A stretch of 43,811 nucleotides of DNA, taken from contig CAADSM010000124.1 in assembly GCA_900751785.1 (NCBI GenBank), forward strand, positions 1-43,811, given 5' to 3'. This document shows, piece by piece, positions 8,579 through 16,813 of this stretch. The stretch is from Lachnospiraceae bacterium. GTDB taxonomy: Bacteria > Bacillota > Clostridia > Lachnospirales > Lachnospiraceae. A program made the translations under genes and the position numbers. The notes beneath the pieces are model-generated. The model saw nothing but the letters and a program-made list of their open reading frames with translations, was not told the origin of the DNA and did not search any database. Positions within the stretch are counted from its first letter, which is position 1. Each line of letters begins with the position of its first letter.

Positions 8579-9931
8579 TTAGCCAAACATTACAAATGTG
8601 ACAGCCTGCATGATCGCACAGATGATCCATGCCACCGGCAGCGTCTGTTTCAGATGTTCTCTCGTTGAAACCTTCGCGTAGCTTACACCCCATGCGATCC
8701 AGCTCTGCGTCATACAGATGGAAACGTTCATCGTAATGGACGGGATGACCATCAGGGCGAACAGATACGGTGTCGAGAATCCGATCCCCTTGAGGATCCC
8801 CAGCGTTGCAGCGCCGCACCCGAACAGGGTAAATGGTCCGCGGAACAGTCCCAGCGGAGCCAGGAGGGCGAACGCGATGCTGATCACCAGTGTATTGTTC
8901 GGGATCACATTGCCGAGCAGCGCGTTGAAATAGGGCACGCACAGCTCCGCCGCCTTGTTGAACATGGGGATCATGAGCAGGAATCCTACCAGCGGAGCGG
9001 TATCCACTACGCCGTCGTAGAAGTCCTTATTCATGACGCGGCATGCACCGCGGAATGAGGTCAGCTTCTTACATACAGCCAGCGCGTAGAAGCTGCCGAT
9101 CGTGAATCCGAGGATGATCGGGATGTCAAATACCACCAGAAGCACCACCGGAATGATCGGTGCGATCAGCGCCACCGTCGGCACATATCCCGGGCGGGAT
9201 TTTCTTGCTGCCGACGCAGTCCATGCATGGACAGTTTTTTTGCTCCTCAGGGCAAAGATGCACATCACGATGACCATGATAAGCTGTACTGCAAGCCCCA
9301 CCATTGCCCAGCGCAGACGTGCCGGATCGTCATATGTGATCATCTGTTTTCCGTCGTCATCCAGGAAGAATGCCAGAAACTGTCCTGTCAGAACAGGGTT
9401 CAAATACATTCCGGCTCCCACGCTCATCATGAAAGAACCGATGGCAAGTTTCTTCGGGATACCCAGGCTCATCAGGATCGGCAGGATGATCACGCCGATC
9501 GCAACGACTGCTCCCGCTCCAAACAGAGTGGAGAAGATCGCTGTGGTCACTGTCGAGAGAAGCACACAGATAATGACCGGTCTGTCTCCGCCCAGCTCAA
9601 CAGTCTTGCGGATCAGTGTGTCCGCAATCCCCGTCTGCAGGAGCACACGGCCGAACCAGGCGCCGAATACAACATTAACAAGAACGCTTCCCCAGCCTTC
9701 CGGTCCCGACTGGAAGACATTCGTGATCGCGTCCACGAAACTGATATCCGTCACACCGGGATAAGAAGCGATAAATTCCGGATTTGTAGCAAATGTATTG
9801 CCGATCAGAGGCAGAGCGGTCCATATAACGCCCATGATCAGCATTCCCATCATCAGATTTCCGCCGCGGACTGCGTATACCGCAAGTCCGACGAAGGAGA
9901 CGAGTAAAAGAATACCTATTACATATTCCAT
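8579..9931 (-). CDS. Organic-anion transporter (citrate/gluconate-symporter-like)
   Basis: This is an integral membrane protein of 450 residues with about 11-12 hydrophobic helices in two similar halves. It begins MEYVIGILLLVSFVGLAVYAVRGG. Helix-loop features such as TAIFSTLFGAGAVVAIGVIILPILMS and ALLAPLGLFRGPFTLFGCGAA (partial motifs) resemble the ion-transporter superfamily of citrate:H+ and gluconate:H+ symporters. I cannot choose a subfamily. ATG 9931 is preceded by GGAGG. It lies between a HAD phosphatase and the HyuA-like gene in one operon, so it most likely imports the anionic substrate that the other proteins use. Confidence 0.8.
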   Translation of the reverse strand: MEYVIGILLLVSFVGLAVYAVRGGNLMMGMLIMGVIWTALPLIGNTFATNPEFIASYPGVTDISFVDAITNVFQSGPEGWGSVLVNVVFGAWFGRVLLQTGIADTLIRKTVELGGDRPVIICVLLSTVTTAIFSTLFGAGAVVAIGVIILPILMSLGIPKKLAIGSFMMSVGAGMYLNPVLTGQFLAFFLDDDGKQMITYDDPARLRWAMVGLAVQLIMVIVMCIFALRSKKTVHAWTASAARKSRPGYVPTVALIAPIIPVVLLVVFDIPIILGFTIGSFYALAVCKKLTSFRGACRVMNKDFYDGVVDTAPLVGFLLMIPMFNKAAELCVPYFNALLGNVIPNNTLVISIAFALLAPLGLFRGPFTLFGCGAATLGILKGIGFSTPYLFALMVIPSITMNVSICMTQSWIAWGVSYAKVSTREHLKQTLPVAWIICAIMQAVTFVMFG

Positions 9932-9976
9932 TTTTTATCCTCCATTCCTTTTTCGCCGCGTCAGGCCGCAGCGTTT

Positions 9977-10642
9977 CTATTTCTCACTGATACGCGTCTT
10001 TCTGATGATAGGGATCATCTCTCCCAGATCAGAAACCTTCCAGTCCCACAGTCCGTCTTCCTCCGGCGGAGCAGGCGTAAGATCCGGTACGACCGCAGCC
10101 ATGCATCCGGCGGCTTTCGCTGCCTTAAGGCCGTTTACACTATCCTCCAGGACCAGACACTCTTCCGGAGGTATTTCCAGTTTTTCCGCCGCTTTCAGGA
10201 AAATGTCCGGAGCCGGTTTCGAATTTCCCGCTTCCTTCCCGCACACAGACGCAGTAAAATATTTTTCCACATCTGCCATGCGAAGATAGGACATGGCTTT
10301 TTTTCTCTCCGTGGAAGTCGCCAGCGCTGCCGGGATTTTCTCCGCCTTAAGAAAACAGAGCAGTTCCTTCAGTCCCGGTTTTACCGGAAGCCCGTTCTCA
10401 CTGATCCACTGATCCGCGTAATCCACGCGGACCGCCAGAGCCTTCTCATACTCTTCCGGTCTCCCGGTCATCCGTCCGAACATCTCCCGTTTTTCCCGGT
10501 CTCCCAGCCCCCGAAGTGCGGCGATCGCCTCATCGTCTATCCTGATCCCGAGGCGCCGGCCTGCTTCTTTCCATCCTCTGTATCCGATGGCTTCTGTATC
10601 AAACATAAGCCCGTCCATATCGAATAAGATCCCGCGTATCAT
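9977..10642 (-). CDS. HAD-superfamily hydrolase (beta-phosphoglucomutase-like phosphatase)
   Basis: This is a cytoplasmic phosphatase of 221 residues. Motif I FDMDGLMFDTE holds the nucleophile Asp and the acid/base Asp. A helical cap domain follows (about 18-85). Motif II is ATSTERKK, the motif III lysine is in GNSKPAPDIF and motif IV is VLEDSVNG. The combination is that of subfamily I HADs that act on sugar phosphates. The ATG at 10642 has AAAAGGAG upstream and lies 12 nt after the DlgD-like gene. Its role in the operon is probably dephosphorylation of an intermediate or a toxic side product; the substrate is unknown. Confidence 0.88.
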   Translation of the reverse strand: MIRGILFDMDGLMFDTEAIGYRGWKEAGRRLGIRIDDEAIAALRGLGDREKREMFGRMTGRPEEYEKALAVRVDYADQWISENGLPVKPGLKELLCFLKAEKIPAALATSTERKKAMSYLRMADVEKYFTASVCGKEAGNSKPAPDIFLKAAEKLEIPPEECLVLEDSVNGLKAAKAAGCMAAVVPDLTPAPPEEDGLWDWKVSDLGEMIPIIRKTRISEK

Positions 10643-10654
10643 AACAAACTCCTT

Positions 10655-11656
10655 TTACAGCTTGAGAACGGACTCCCATACCTCTTCCACTACGGGAATT
10701 CCCTTCTCTTTGTTTTCCCGGATGTTCTTCAGTTCGAGCTCACCCGGATAATATACCTCTCCGCCCTCCTCAACAGGAACGCTCGACTTCACATCGGCAA
10801 GGATCTCATCCACGATCTTATCTGTCTCCTCAACTGTATTGAACTTCGACGGATCGATGGCGATCATGATCTGGGTCAGTCCGATCTCGTCTCCGAAGGT
10901 TCCGATCTTCTGAACAGAATTGCCGTTTGTCAGCACCGTTGCGATCAGATCCAGGGCGATGGAAAGCCCGCTTCCCTTCCAGTAGCCCATGGGAAGCACT
11001 CTCCAGGTCTTCTCGATCTCTGCCGGATCGGTCGTCAGCTCCCCTTTCGTATCATATCCGCCCGGCACCGGAAGCTGCCGTCCGTTCAGCCTGCAGTCCT
11101 CGATCTTTCCGTAGGAGAACTGGGATACCGCACAGTCGATCATCGCGTGTTCCCCGTTGGAGCGCGGGATTGCCATGATCAGAGGATTGTTTCCGATCTT
11201 CCGGTCCATTCCGCCCCAGGCCGGCATATTCGGCATCGTATTGGACCAGCAGATCCCGATGCATCCGTTGTCCGCCGCCAGCCATCCGTATGTACCGCCT
11301 CTCATCCAGTGGTTATTGTTCCCCAGTGCCACGCAGCCGATGCCGTACTCCTTCGCCAGTTCGCATGCACGGTCCATCGCTTTTTTTGCGTTCAGAGGCC
11401 CGAACCCGCGGTGTCCGTCCCACCGCTCGATCGCTCCCATCTTCATCTCACATGTGGCTTTTGCATCCGGGTCGATCTCTCCCTTCTCCAGATAGCTGAC
11501 CACTCTAGGAAAACGGTTCAGCCCGTGGGAAAAGACGCCTGCAAGGCTGTTCTGCGCAAAGATCACCGCCGCGCTCTGCGCGTCCTCCTCTGTAAATCCC
11601 TTCTTCGCAAGTACGCGGGCAAATTCTTTCACCATATCCTCATATGCGACTCTCAT
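10655..11656 (-). CDS. dlgD: 2,3-diketo-L-gulonate reductase-like dehydrogenase (YiaK/DlgD; malate/L-lactate dehydrogenase family)
   Basis: This is an NAD(P)H-dependent reductase of the Ldh_2/AllD/YiaK family, 333 residues, close to E. coli YiaK (332). From memory of YiaK, long stretches match: SHGLNRFPR with the family histidine at residue 44, IERWDGHRGFGPL, NNNHWMRGGTYGW, IGICWSNT, IGNNPLIMAIP, and RVLPMGYWKGSGLSIALD. In E. coli this enzyme reduces 2,3-diketo-L-gulonate to 3-keto-L-gulonate. The ATG at 11656 has AAAGGAG upstream; an earlier in-frame start at 11674 sits within the leader. It is the first gene of the operon, directly behind a consensus promoter and operator. The family is certain; the substrate is inferred. 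Confidence 0.87.
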   Translation of the reverse strand: MRVAYEDMVKEFARVLAKKGFTEEDAQSAAVIFAQNSLAGVFSHGLNRFPRVVSYLEKGEIDPDAKATCEMKMGAIERWDGHRGFGPLNAKKAMDRACELAKEYGIGCVALGNNNHWMRGGTYGWLAADNGCIGICWSNTMPNMPAWGGMDRKIGNNPLIMAIPRSNGEHAMIDCAVSQFSYGKIEDCRLNGRQLPVPGGYDTKGELTTDPAEIEKTWRVLPMGYWKGSGLSIALDLIATVLTNGNSVQKIGTFGDEIGLTQIMIAIDPSKFNTVEETDKIVDEILADVKSSVPVEEGGEVYYPGELELKNIRENKEKGIPVVEEVWESVLKL

Positions 11657-11701
11657 TTTCAATTCTCCTTTCATTTTTTGAAAATATGTTGCAAATTCAT
11701 A

Positions 11702-11711
11702 AAAGCGCTTT
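11702..11711. promoter_or_regulatory. LacI/CcpA-type operator O1
   Basis: The perfect palindrome AAAGCGCTTT, in the context ATAAAAGCGCTTTCTT, lies just downstream of the dlgD transcription start expected near 11715. A repressor bound there would block initiation or early elongation. It differs at one position from the cre consensus, so either the local LacI protein or CcpA could bind. Confidence 0.75.
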
Positions 11712-11721
11712 CTTTATTTTC

Positions 11722-11749
11722 ATTATATGTTTTTATCCGTTTTTGTCAA
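11722..11749 (-). promoter_or_regulatory. Consensus promoter of the dlgD operon
   Basis: On the minus strand, a perfect TTGACA (11744-11749) and a perfect TATAAT (11722-11727) are separated by 16 nt in an AT-rich region. Operator O1 lies a few bases beyond the expected start site. Confidence 0.85.
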
Positions 11750-11841
11750 TATAATCAGCAAACTCTTAATCTTTTCAGTAATCTTTTACTATTTTCTATG
11801 CTTGTTTTTGTCTAAATTTACAATTCTATTTTTCATATTTA

Positions 11842-11855
11842 TGAAAGCGCTTTTT
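11842..11855. promoter_or_regulatory. LacI/CcpA-type operator O2
   Basis: The core AAAGCGCTTT (11844-11853) lies within the near-palindrome ATGAAAGCGCTTTTTCAT. Its centre is 142 bp from that of O1, about 125 bp upstream of the dlgD promoter start. A paired O1/O2 arrangement suggests looping or cooperative repression, though 142 bp is not a whole number of helical turns at 10.5 bp. Confidence 0.7.
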
Positions 11856-11866
11856 CATTTAGGGGT

Positions 11867-11897
11867 AAAAGAAGGACCGCCATACCCGCGGTCCTTC
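11867..11897 (-). terminator. Intrinsic terminator of the lacI-family gene
   Basis: GAAGGACCGC (11871-11880) and its exact complement GCGGTCCTTC (11888-11897) form a 10-bp stem with a 7-nt loop. On the minus strand it is followed by TTTTACCCC. It lies 35 nt past the regulator's stop, so the regulator and the dlgD operon are separate transcripts. The rest of 11657-11932 is AT-rich control region. Confidence 0.8.
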
Positions 11898-11932
11898 CAG
11901 TTCTTCTATCTTACTCATCTGTCCTGCTCATC

Positions 11933-12922
11933 TTATGTCGTCCCCCCCTGTACGATCTCCGGCTGGATCGTGCAGGACGAGTACGCGTCCGTCTCCTCTA
12001 TCAGGCTCGTCAAAAGCTGTACACTGAGCATCGCCACCAGCTCCGGCTTATTGTCAACCGTCGTGAGAGGAGGCTCGCAGATCCTGGCGTACTCGGAATT
12101 ATTATACCCTGTCACCGCCACATCCTCCGGCACTTTTAGTCCAGCGCGAAGAAGCGCCTTCACTGCCCCAGCCGCCGTGATATCCTCACCGCAGACGATG
12201 CCGTCAAACTTTTTTTCCTCCCTGATCAGCCGCTCCACAGCCTTCATCCCGCCTTCTACGCTCATATCAGTTTCGATCACATGCCTTTTTCCGCCTTTCA
12301 GGCCTGCATGCTCCGCCGCTTCCAGGAAGCCTCTGCACTTCAGCTGTGCGCTGACCGTATCCAGATCCTTCAGATAATACAGATCACTGCATCCTCTTTT
12401 TACCAGATGCTCCACCGCGAGACTGACGCCGTATCCGTCGTCCACGAGAACCGAATAGGAACGCTTTGCGTCTACCTTTCCATTGGCAAGCACCATCGGG
12501 ATCCTGCCCAGAAGCCCCTCAATCTCCGGCGCTTTGCAGATGGTATTGAACACAGATCCGACCAGTACGATGCCGTCCACATTTTTCTCCGTAGCGACGC
12601 GGAGATATTTCGCCGCTTCTTCCAGCTCTCCGCCCGTGTTGCAGAGCATGACTTCATATCCCCTGCGGCTGAATTCCCGCTCAATGGTGTAAGCCGTCCT
12701 CGCATAGTGGGGCACACGGATATCCACCGTCAGGACCGCGACCGTGCGCATGGAACTGCTGACAAGTCCCCTCGCGATCGCGCTGGGTCTGTAATCATGC
12801 TTTTCCAGAACAGCCTCTACCTTCCGCCTTGTATCTTCTTTTACATTGCTTTTGTTATTCAGCACCCGGGAAACCGTCGAGATCGACACCCCGGCCTCTT
12901 TCGCGATATCGTAAATATTCAT
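11933..12922 (-). CDS. LacI-family transcriptional regulator
   Basis: This is a repressor of 329 residues. The N-terminal helix-turn-helix is MNIYDIAKEAGVSISTVSRVLNN, with hinge helix RPSAIARGLVSS. A periplasmic-binding-protein-like effector domain follows, with ILVGSVF-type strands, DGYGVSLAVEHLVKRG, FDGIVCGEDITAAGA and VAVTGYNNSEYA. I chose the ATG at 12922: a promoter at 12961-12990 puts the transcript start near 12953, so longer starts would not be transcribed. It lies upstream of the dlgD operon, which carries LacI-type operators, so it most likely represses that operon and releases on a sugar-acid-like effector. Confidence 0.92.
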   Translation of the reverse strand: MNIYDIAKEAGVSISTVSRVLNNKSNVKEDTRRKVEAVLEKHDYRPSAIARGLVSSSMRTVAVLTVDIRVPHYARTAYTIEREFSRRGYEVMLCNTGGELEEAAKYLRVATEKNVDGIVLVGSVFNTICKAPEIEGLLGRIPMVLANGKVDAKRSYSVLVDDGYGVSLAVEHLVKRGCSDLYYLKDLDTVSAQLKCRGFLEAAEHAGLKGGKRHVIETDMSVEGGMKAVERLIREEKKFDGIVCGEDITAAGAVKALLRAGLKVPEDVAVTGYNNSEYARICEPPLTTVDNKPELVAMLSVQLLTSLIEETDAYSSCTIQPEIVQGGTT

Positions 12923-12960
12923 ATCATCCCGCCCCAGTTTTTCAATGATCCACATACAAA

Positions 12961-12990
12961 AGGATACTCGATTCCCCGGCGGTTTGTCAA
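12961..12990 (-). promoter_or_regulatory. Promoter of the lacI-family gene
   Basis: On the minus strand, TTGACA (12985-12990), an 18-nt spacer and TATCCT (12961-12966) lie just past the stop of the FtsX-like gene. This gives a leader of about 30 nt before the ATG at 12922. Confidence 0.65.
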
Positions 12991-12993
12991 TCC

Positions 12994-15927
12994 TCACTCT
13001 GATAACGCTTTCACAGATCCTTTTGAAGCCCTGATAGGGAGAAGCATGCAGATTCCTGTCAGCCCCGCCAGCAGGACTAAAGTCCAGACCAAAGGATACT
13101 GGTATTGAAAATAAGACAGCCGTTCTTCCATATATCTGCGGATCAGATACAGGATCCCGCTCCCCGCCGTCAGCAGGAGCGCCGCTGTGAGCAGGCAGTA
13201 GCAGCCTCCCTCCGCCAGGAACATTCTCCGCTTCTGTTTTCCTGTCATTCCGATGCTCTCCATGATCTCCAGCTCTCTCCTGCGGGTCAGGATCCCGGTG
13301 ATCATGACATTGAAATAATTTGTAAATCCTGCGCACAGAAGGACTGCGCTGATGCTCCCGAGGATAAGGCGGCTTCCCCGGATCTGATCCGCCGCCTCTG
13401 CCATCAGGTCTGACCTGCTGATGCAGAAGATCCCTGCCTCACCGGTATCCTCATCGATCCCCGTTCCTGTCGCCGCAGACCGGATCCTGTTCTCTTCCGA
13501 GATGATCTCCTCGATCTGGCTTTTGATCTGAGGTTCCTGCTCATCGTCCACATTCAGCTCCATATAGAGTGTCTTTTTCTCCGTAGGGAGCTTGGCAAAT
13601 CCCGCCTCGCTGATCAGGAAATATAAATCCCCCTCCGAGCCGTGCCAGGTCTGCCGGATCTCCGGAAAGCCTTCTCCCTGATTGTCCAGATAGCCGCTGA
13701 GCCAAAAGCTTTCTGACTTCTTCCCCTCAAATACACCATCGGCATACCCGCCCTCATTCCGTATCATCCGGTTCCGCTCCGCGAAGTCCTCTCTTGAGAG
13801 AAGGCTGGTAAAATACACCGGCTCCCCCACGCTCTCCTCCGCCATCCTCTCCCGCTCCGGGGAGAGCATATGATCATGCAGGATCAGGACTCCGGTCCCG
13901 TTCTCCAGCGTCTCCATATCCACCGGAAGGCTGTTGTCCTCCACATATTCCTTCAGCAGATCGATCTCCGCATCAGACAGGATCTGGATCACATTCGGCT
14001 TCGAACCTTCGACCCATTCCGTCCCCTCAGAATAGTCATATCCTATGCTCCCGCCTTCCGCCGCCACATCCGGATCTGCTGCCAAGGGACGTATCCCCTT
14101 TCGGGAAACCGTGGCAGTCATATATCCCCCTTCCATGACATAGCTGTCCTCCCGGTCCACGCCGTCGAGTGCCAGGAGCTGTTCCTCTGCCTCCTCTGAA
14201 ATAGGAGAAAATTCATCGTAATCGTTGTCGTACAGCTGGAAAAGTACATCCCCCTCGCTCAGCAGAGGATCCTCTCCCGCATCCCGGGTCTTATACTCGT
14301 TTCCATATCCCAGCTCCTGCCCGGTCTCGCAGAACTCCCCTGCGATCAGAAAGTCCGGCCGCCGTTCTATCACATGGACATAATCGCTCCCCGATGTGAT
14401 CACGACCGCCCCCAGAAACGCCTCCGCGCCTAAGAAAAGGGAAAGCACGGTCAGGATAAACCGCCCTCTGTGCCGCGTCAGGTTTCTCCATGCCATAAAG
14501 ACGAGTTCTGCTCCGGCACTCCTTTTCCGGTATCTTCCGCCGCCGAGTCCTCTTTTCTCTGCATCCTGCTTATGCATTCTGGCGGCTGCGCCGCAGCCCG
14601 CCTCCATTCTGCGCCTCTTCTTTCCTTCCAGCCCGGTATAATGCATCGTCTCCACACAGGACGCTCTCGCCGTGCGCCGGATCACGCCTGCCGATGCAGC
14701 AAAGACAAAGAGCACGGCGAAAAACACCGAAGCCGCAAGGATGCCCGGCCTGAAGATCCGAAGCCCATCCGTGCCTCCGTATCTGCTCAGATACTGACTT
14801 CCCAGCAGCTTTGGAAGTATAGTCAGAAGGATCAGCGCGGACAGCGCGGCTCCGATCAGCACGCCCGGGATCAGCACCCTCCGGAGCTGTCCGTAATAGA
14901 TCTTCCGGAGCTGCCTCTCCGTCGTCCCGATGACATTGAGAAGCCCCATCTGCCGGACGTCTCCTGCCATGGAGATCTGCATCACATTGTGTATCAGAAA
15001 GAATATCCCGCAGAAGATCACGAGGGTGCCGGCCACCGCCATCCCATATCCGCCCGTCAGTTCATTTACCGCATCGTATGCATACGTGTTGGATACCGTG
15101 ATCCTCTGGGAGGAATCTTTCATCTCTACATCCTGATACAGCCTTTCCTCCGTCTCGCCCCAGTCCAGTCCGTCCGCCTGCCGGAAAAGAATATCCGCCT
15201 CCGCATCTGCGTCAAATCCCCAGCTCTCAAGCTTCGCCTGCGAGATATAACCCGGCGGAGTCCCTCTGGCGTCATCCGCATACTCCGTAAACCAGCCGCA
15301 GAGTTCGAATGTCTCCGTCTCCGTGCGGAACAGACCGACAGATACCTCCAAGCTGATCTGCATCCCCTGCTCCGGCTCATCGATCCCCAGCGCTCTGAGC
15401 GAACGCAGGGAGAGCATGATCTCCTGCTCCTTCTCCGGGTATGAGCCGCAGATGTCCGTATAGGCAGGCACTGCCATCTCTTCCCAGGCGCTGCGATCCA
15501 GCCAGCGGACGCTGCAGACAGGCCCTTCTCCGCCTGTTTTCTCCTTGCCTGCAGCCCCTTGTGCCAGCATGTCTTCCGCTGGTCCCGCCGGGCTCTCTTC
15601 GGATATTCCTGTCGGCAGCGCTTGTCCCACGGACACGCTCCTTCCCGCCTCTTTGATGTAGCTTAAGGAACGCAGTGCGGCGTACTGCGCTCTGTCAGCC
15701 TCTCTGATCTGTCCCGACGCGGCAGTGCCCGCCGCCCTCGCAGCCCTTACAAATTCCGCCTCGATCCTGCCAAAACAGATTCCGAAGACGACCGTCAGTG
15801 TCACAATGCTCACGATCACCGCGCCCAGAAGGATCCGGTTCCTTCCCCGGCTGTACATTCCGTATCTTATGGAAAGCATACGGATCACAGAGCTGTTGTC
15901 ATTCGGAGTATATTTTCCCTTCCTCAT
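12994..15927 (-). CDS. FtsX-like ABC transporter permease (large, two FtsX domains)
   Basis: This is an inner-membrane permease of 977 residues. TM1 is at about 33-53, followed by an extracytoplasmic domain of about 230 residues. Three TM segments follow (about 300-325, 350-375, 395-420) with FtsX features such as MGLLNVIGTTERQLRKIYYGQL. A basic linker leads to a second unit: a TM near HRGRFILTVLSLFLGAEAFLG, an acidic extracellular domain of about 320 residues and three C-terminal TMs with LEIMESIGMTGKQKRRMFLAEGG. This is the layout of exporters for peptides, antimicrobials or lipids. The ATG at 15927 overlaps the ATPase stop (ATGA). The neighbouring two-component system probably controls it. 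The cargo is unknown. Confidence 0.9.
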   Translation of the reverse strand: MRKGKYTPNDNSSVIRMLSIRYGMYSRGRNRILLGAVIVSIVTLTVVFGICFGRIEAEFVRAARAAGTAASGQIREADRAQYAALRSLSYIKEAGRSVSVGQALPTGISEESPAGPAEDMLAQGAAGKEKTGGEGPVCSVRWLDRSAWEEMAVPAYTDICGSYPEKEQEIMLSLRSLRALGIDEPEQGMQISLEVSVGLFRTETETFELCGWFTEYADDARGTPPGYISQAKLESWGFDADAEADILFRQADGLDWGETEERLYQDVEMKDSSQRITVSNTYAYDAVNELTGGYGMAVAGTLVIFCGIFFLIHNVMQISMAGDVRQMGLLNVIGTTERQLRKIYYGQLRRVLIPGVLIGAALSALILLTILPKLLGSQYLSRYGGTDGLRIFRPGILAASVFFAVLFVFAASAGVIRRTARASCVETMHYTGLEGKKRRRMEAGCGAAARMHKQDAEKRGLGGGRYRKRSAGAELVFMAWRNLTRHRGRFILTVLSLFLGAEAFLGAVVITSGSDYVHVIERRPDFLIAGEFCETGQELGYGNEYKTRDAGEDPLLSEGDVLFQLYDNDYDEFSPISEEAEEQLLALDGVDREDSYVMEGGYMTATVSRKGIRPLAADPDVAAEGGSIGYDYSEGTEWVEGSKPNVIQILSDAEIDLLKEYVEDNSLPVDMETLENGTGVLILHDHMLSPERERMAEESVGEPVYFTSLLSREDFAERNRMIRNEGGYADGVFEGKKSESFWLSGYLDNQGEGFPEIRQTWHGSEGDLYFLISEAGFAKLPTEKKTLYMELNVDDEQEPQIKSQIEEIISEENRIRSAATGTGIDEDTGEAGIFCISRSDLMAEAADQIRGSRLILGSISAVLLCAGFTNYFNVMITGILTRRRELEIMESIGMTGKQKRRMFLAEGGCYCLLTAALLLTAGSGILYLIRRYMEERLSYFQYQYPLVWTLVLLAGLTGICMLLPIRASKGSVKALSE
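13000..13013. promoter_or_regulatory. cre-like operator upstream of the lacI-family promoter
   Basis: The minus strand reads TGAAAGCGTTATCA, which fits every position of the classical CcpA cre consensus TGWAARCGYTWNCW. It lies 9 bp upstream of the regulator's -35 box, inside the last codons of the FtsX-like gene. It could serve CcpA or autoregulation by the LacI protein. Confidence 0.65.
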
Positions 15928-16685
15928 AACGCCAGCTCCTTTCCGCCACGTCCACCGTCCTGCCTGTCACTCCTGACTCTGCCGGATCCGGGAACCGGCC
16001 CGGCCGTTCTTCCTTCGTCCTGCCCGCGGATCCGCCCGTCCTCCAGCCGGATGATCCGGTCCGCCATCTGTGCCACCTCCTCCTGATGCGTCACCACCAG
16101 AACAGTCTGACGGAACCTGGAGGCGCAGGACTTGAGAAGCCCCGTCACTTCCATCCCGGTGACGGAGTCCAGACTGCCTGTGGGCTCGTCGCACAAAAGG
16201 ATGGCAGGCTTTGCCAGGAGAGCCCTTGCGATGGCTGCCCTCTGCTGCTGTCCGCCGGACAGAGTCTCCGGCAGGCGTTCCAGCTTGTCACTCAGACCAA
16301 GGAGAGAGACGATCTCGTCCAGGAATTTTTCGTCTGCATCAGCCCCGTCCAGCCGCAGCGGGAGCACGAGATTCTCGTATACGCTGAGCACAGGCACAAG
16401 GTTATACTGCTGGAAGACGAATCCGATATTCCTCCTGCGGAAGACCGTTCGTTCCTCAGCGTCCATATCCCGCAGGCTGTTCCCTCGGATCCAGACGCCG
16501 CCGGACGTGGGGACGTCCAGCCCTCCCAGCATATTGAGGAGAGTCGTCTTGCCGCTGCCGGAAGTGCCGATGATGGCAAGGACCTCCCCTTCCTCCACAG
16601 ACAGGGATACCCCATCCAGGGCGCGGACCTCATAGGTGTCCGTGGTATAGTATTTCTTCAGGTTTACTGCTTTTACCATTTCCAT
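15924..16685 (-). CDS. ABC transporter ATP-binding protein (MacB/LolD type)
   Basis: This is the cytoplasmic ATPase partner of the FtsX-like permease, 253 residues. Walker A is GTSGSGKTT, the Q-loop is IGFVFQQYNLVPVLSVYENL, the signature is LSGGQQQRAAIARALLAKP and Walker B is ILLCDEPTGSLDS; the H-loop is VTHQEE. The pattern is the MacB/LolD/BceA branch. The ATG at 16685 has AGGAGG 9 nt upstream; the longer open frame to 16739 would start inside a hairpin. The last 35 residues are a Gly/Arg-rich tail beyond the usual end. The stop overlaps the permease start by 4 nt. Confidence 0.94.
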   Translation of the reverse strand: MEMVKAVNLKKYYTTDTYEVRALDGVSLSVEEGEVLAIIGTSGSGKTTLLNMLGGLDVPTSGGVWIRGNSLRDMDAEERTVFRRRNIGFVFQQYNLVPVLSVYENLVLPLRLDGADADEKFLDEIVSLLGLSDKLERLPETLSGGQQQRAAIARALLAKPAILLCDEPTGSLDSVTGMEVTGLLKSCASRFRQTVLVVTHQEEVAQMADRIIRLEDGRIRGQDEGRTAGPVPGSGRVRSDRQDGGRGGKELAL

Positions 16686-16717
16686 AAAGAACTGCCTCCT
16701 GTTTTGAAAATAGAAAA

Positions 16718-16756
16718 GACATCCCGTATCCGCTCCCACTTGAAGCGGGGGATGTC
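16718..16756 (-). terminator. Leader hairpin / terminator-like stem between histidine kinase and ABC genes
   Basis: Two nested complementary pairs, GACATCCC with GGGATGTC and CCGCT with AGCGG, form a stem. On the minus strand it is followed by TTTTCTATTTTC. It lies about 6 nt after the start site predicted for the ABC promoter at 16769-16801 and 33 nt before the ABC ATG. It can therefore end the upstream two-component transcript and may also attenuate the ABC transcript. Confidence 0.65.
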
Positions 16757-16768
16757 CGTTCTGCGCCT

Positions 16769-16801
16769 ATTATACAGAACAAATCTGACAATCTTCTGAC
16801 A
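16769..16801 (-). promoter_or_regulatory. Probable response-regulator-activated promoter of the ABC exporter
   Basis: On the minus strand there is a perfect TATAAT (16769-16774) but no recognisable -35 box at 16-18 nt. Instead, two direct copies of TGTCAGA (16784-16790 and 16795-16801, read on the minus strand) lie 11 bp apart, across and upstream of the -35 position. Tandem repeats one helical turn apart are the usual binding site of OmpR/PhoB-family regulators, and such a regulator is encoded directly upstream. Confidence 0.65.
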
Positions 16802-16813
16802 GAACCCGAAATC

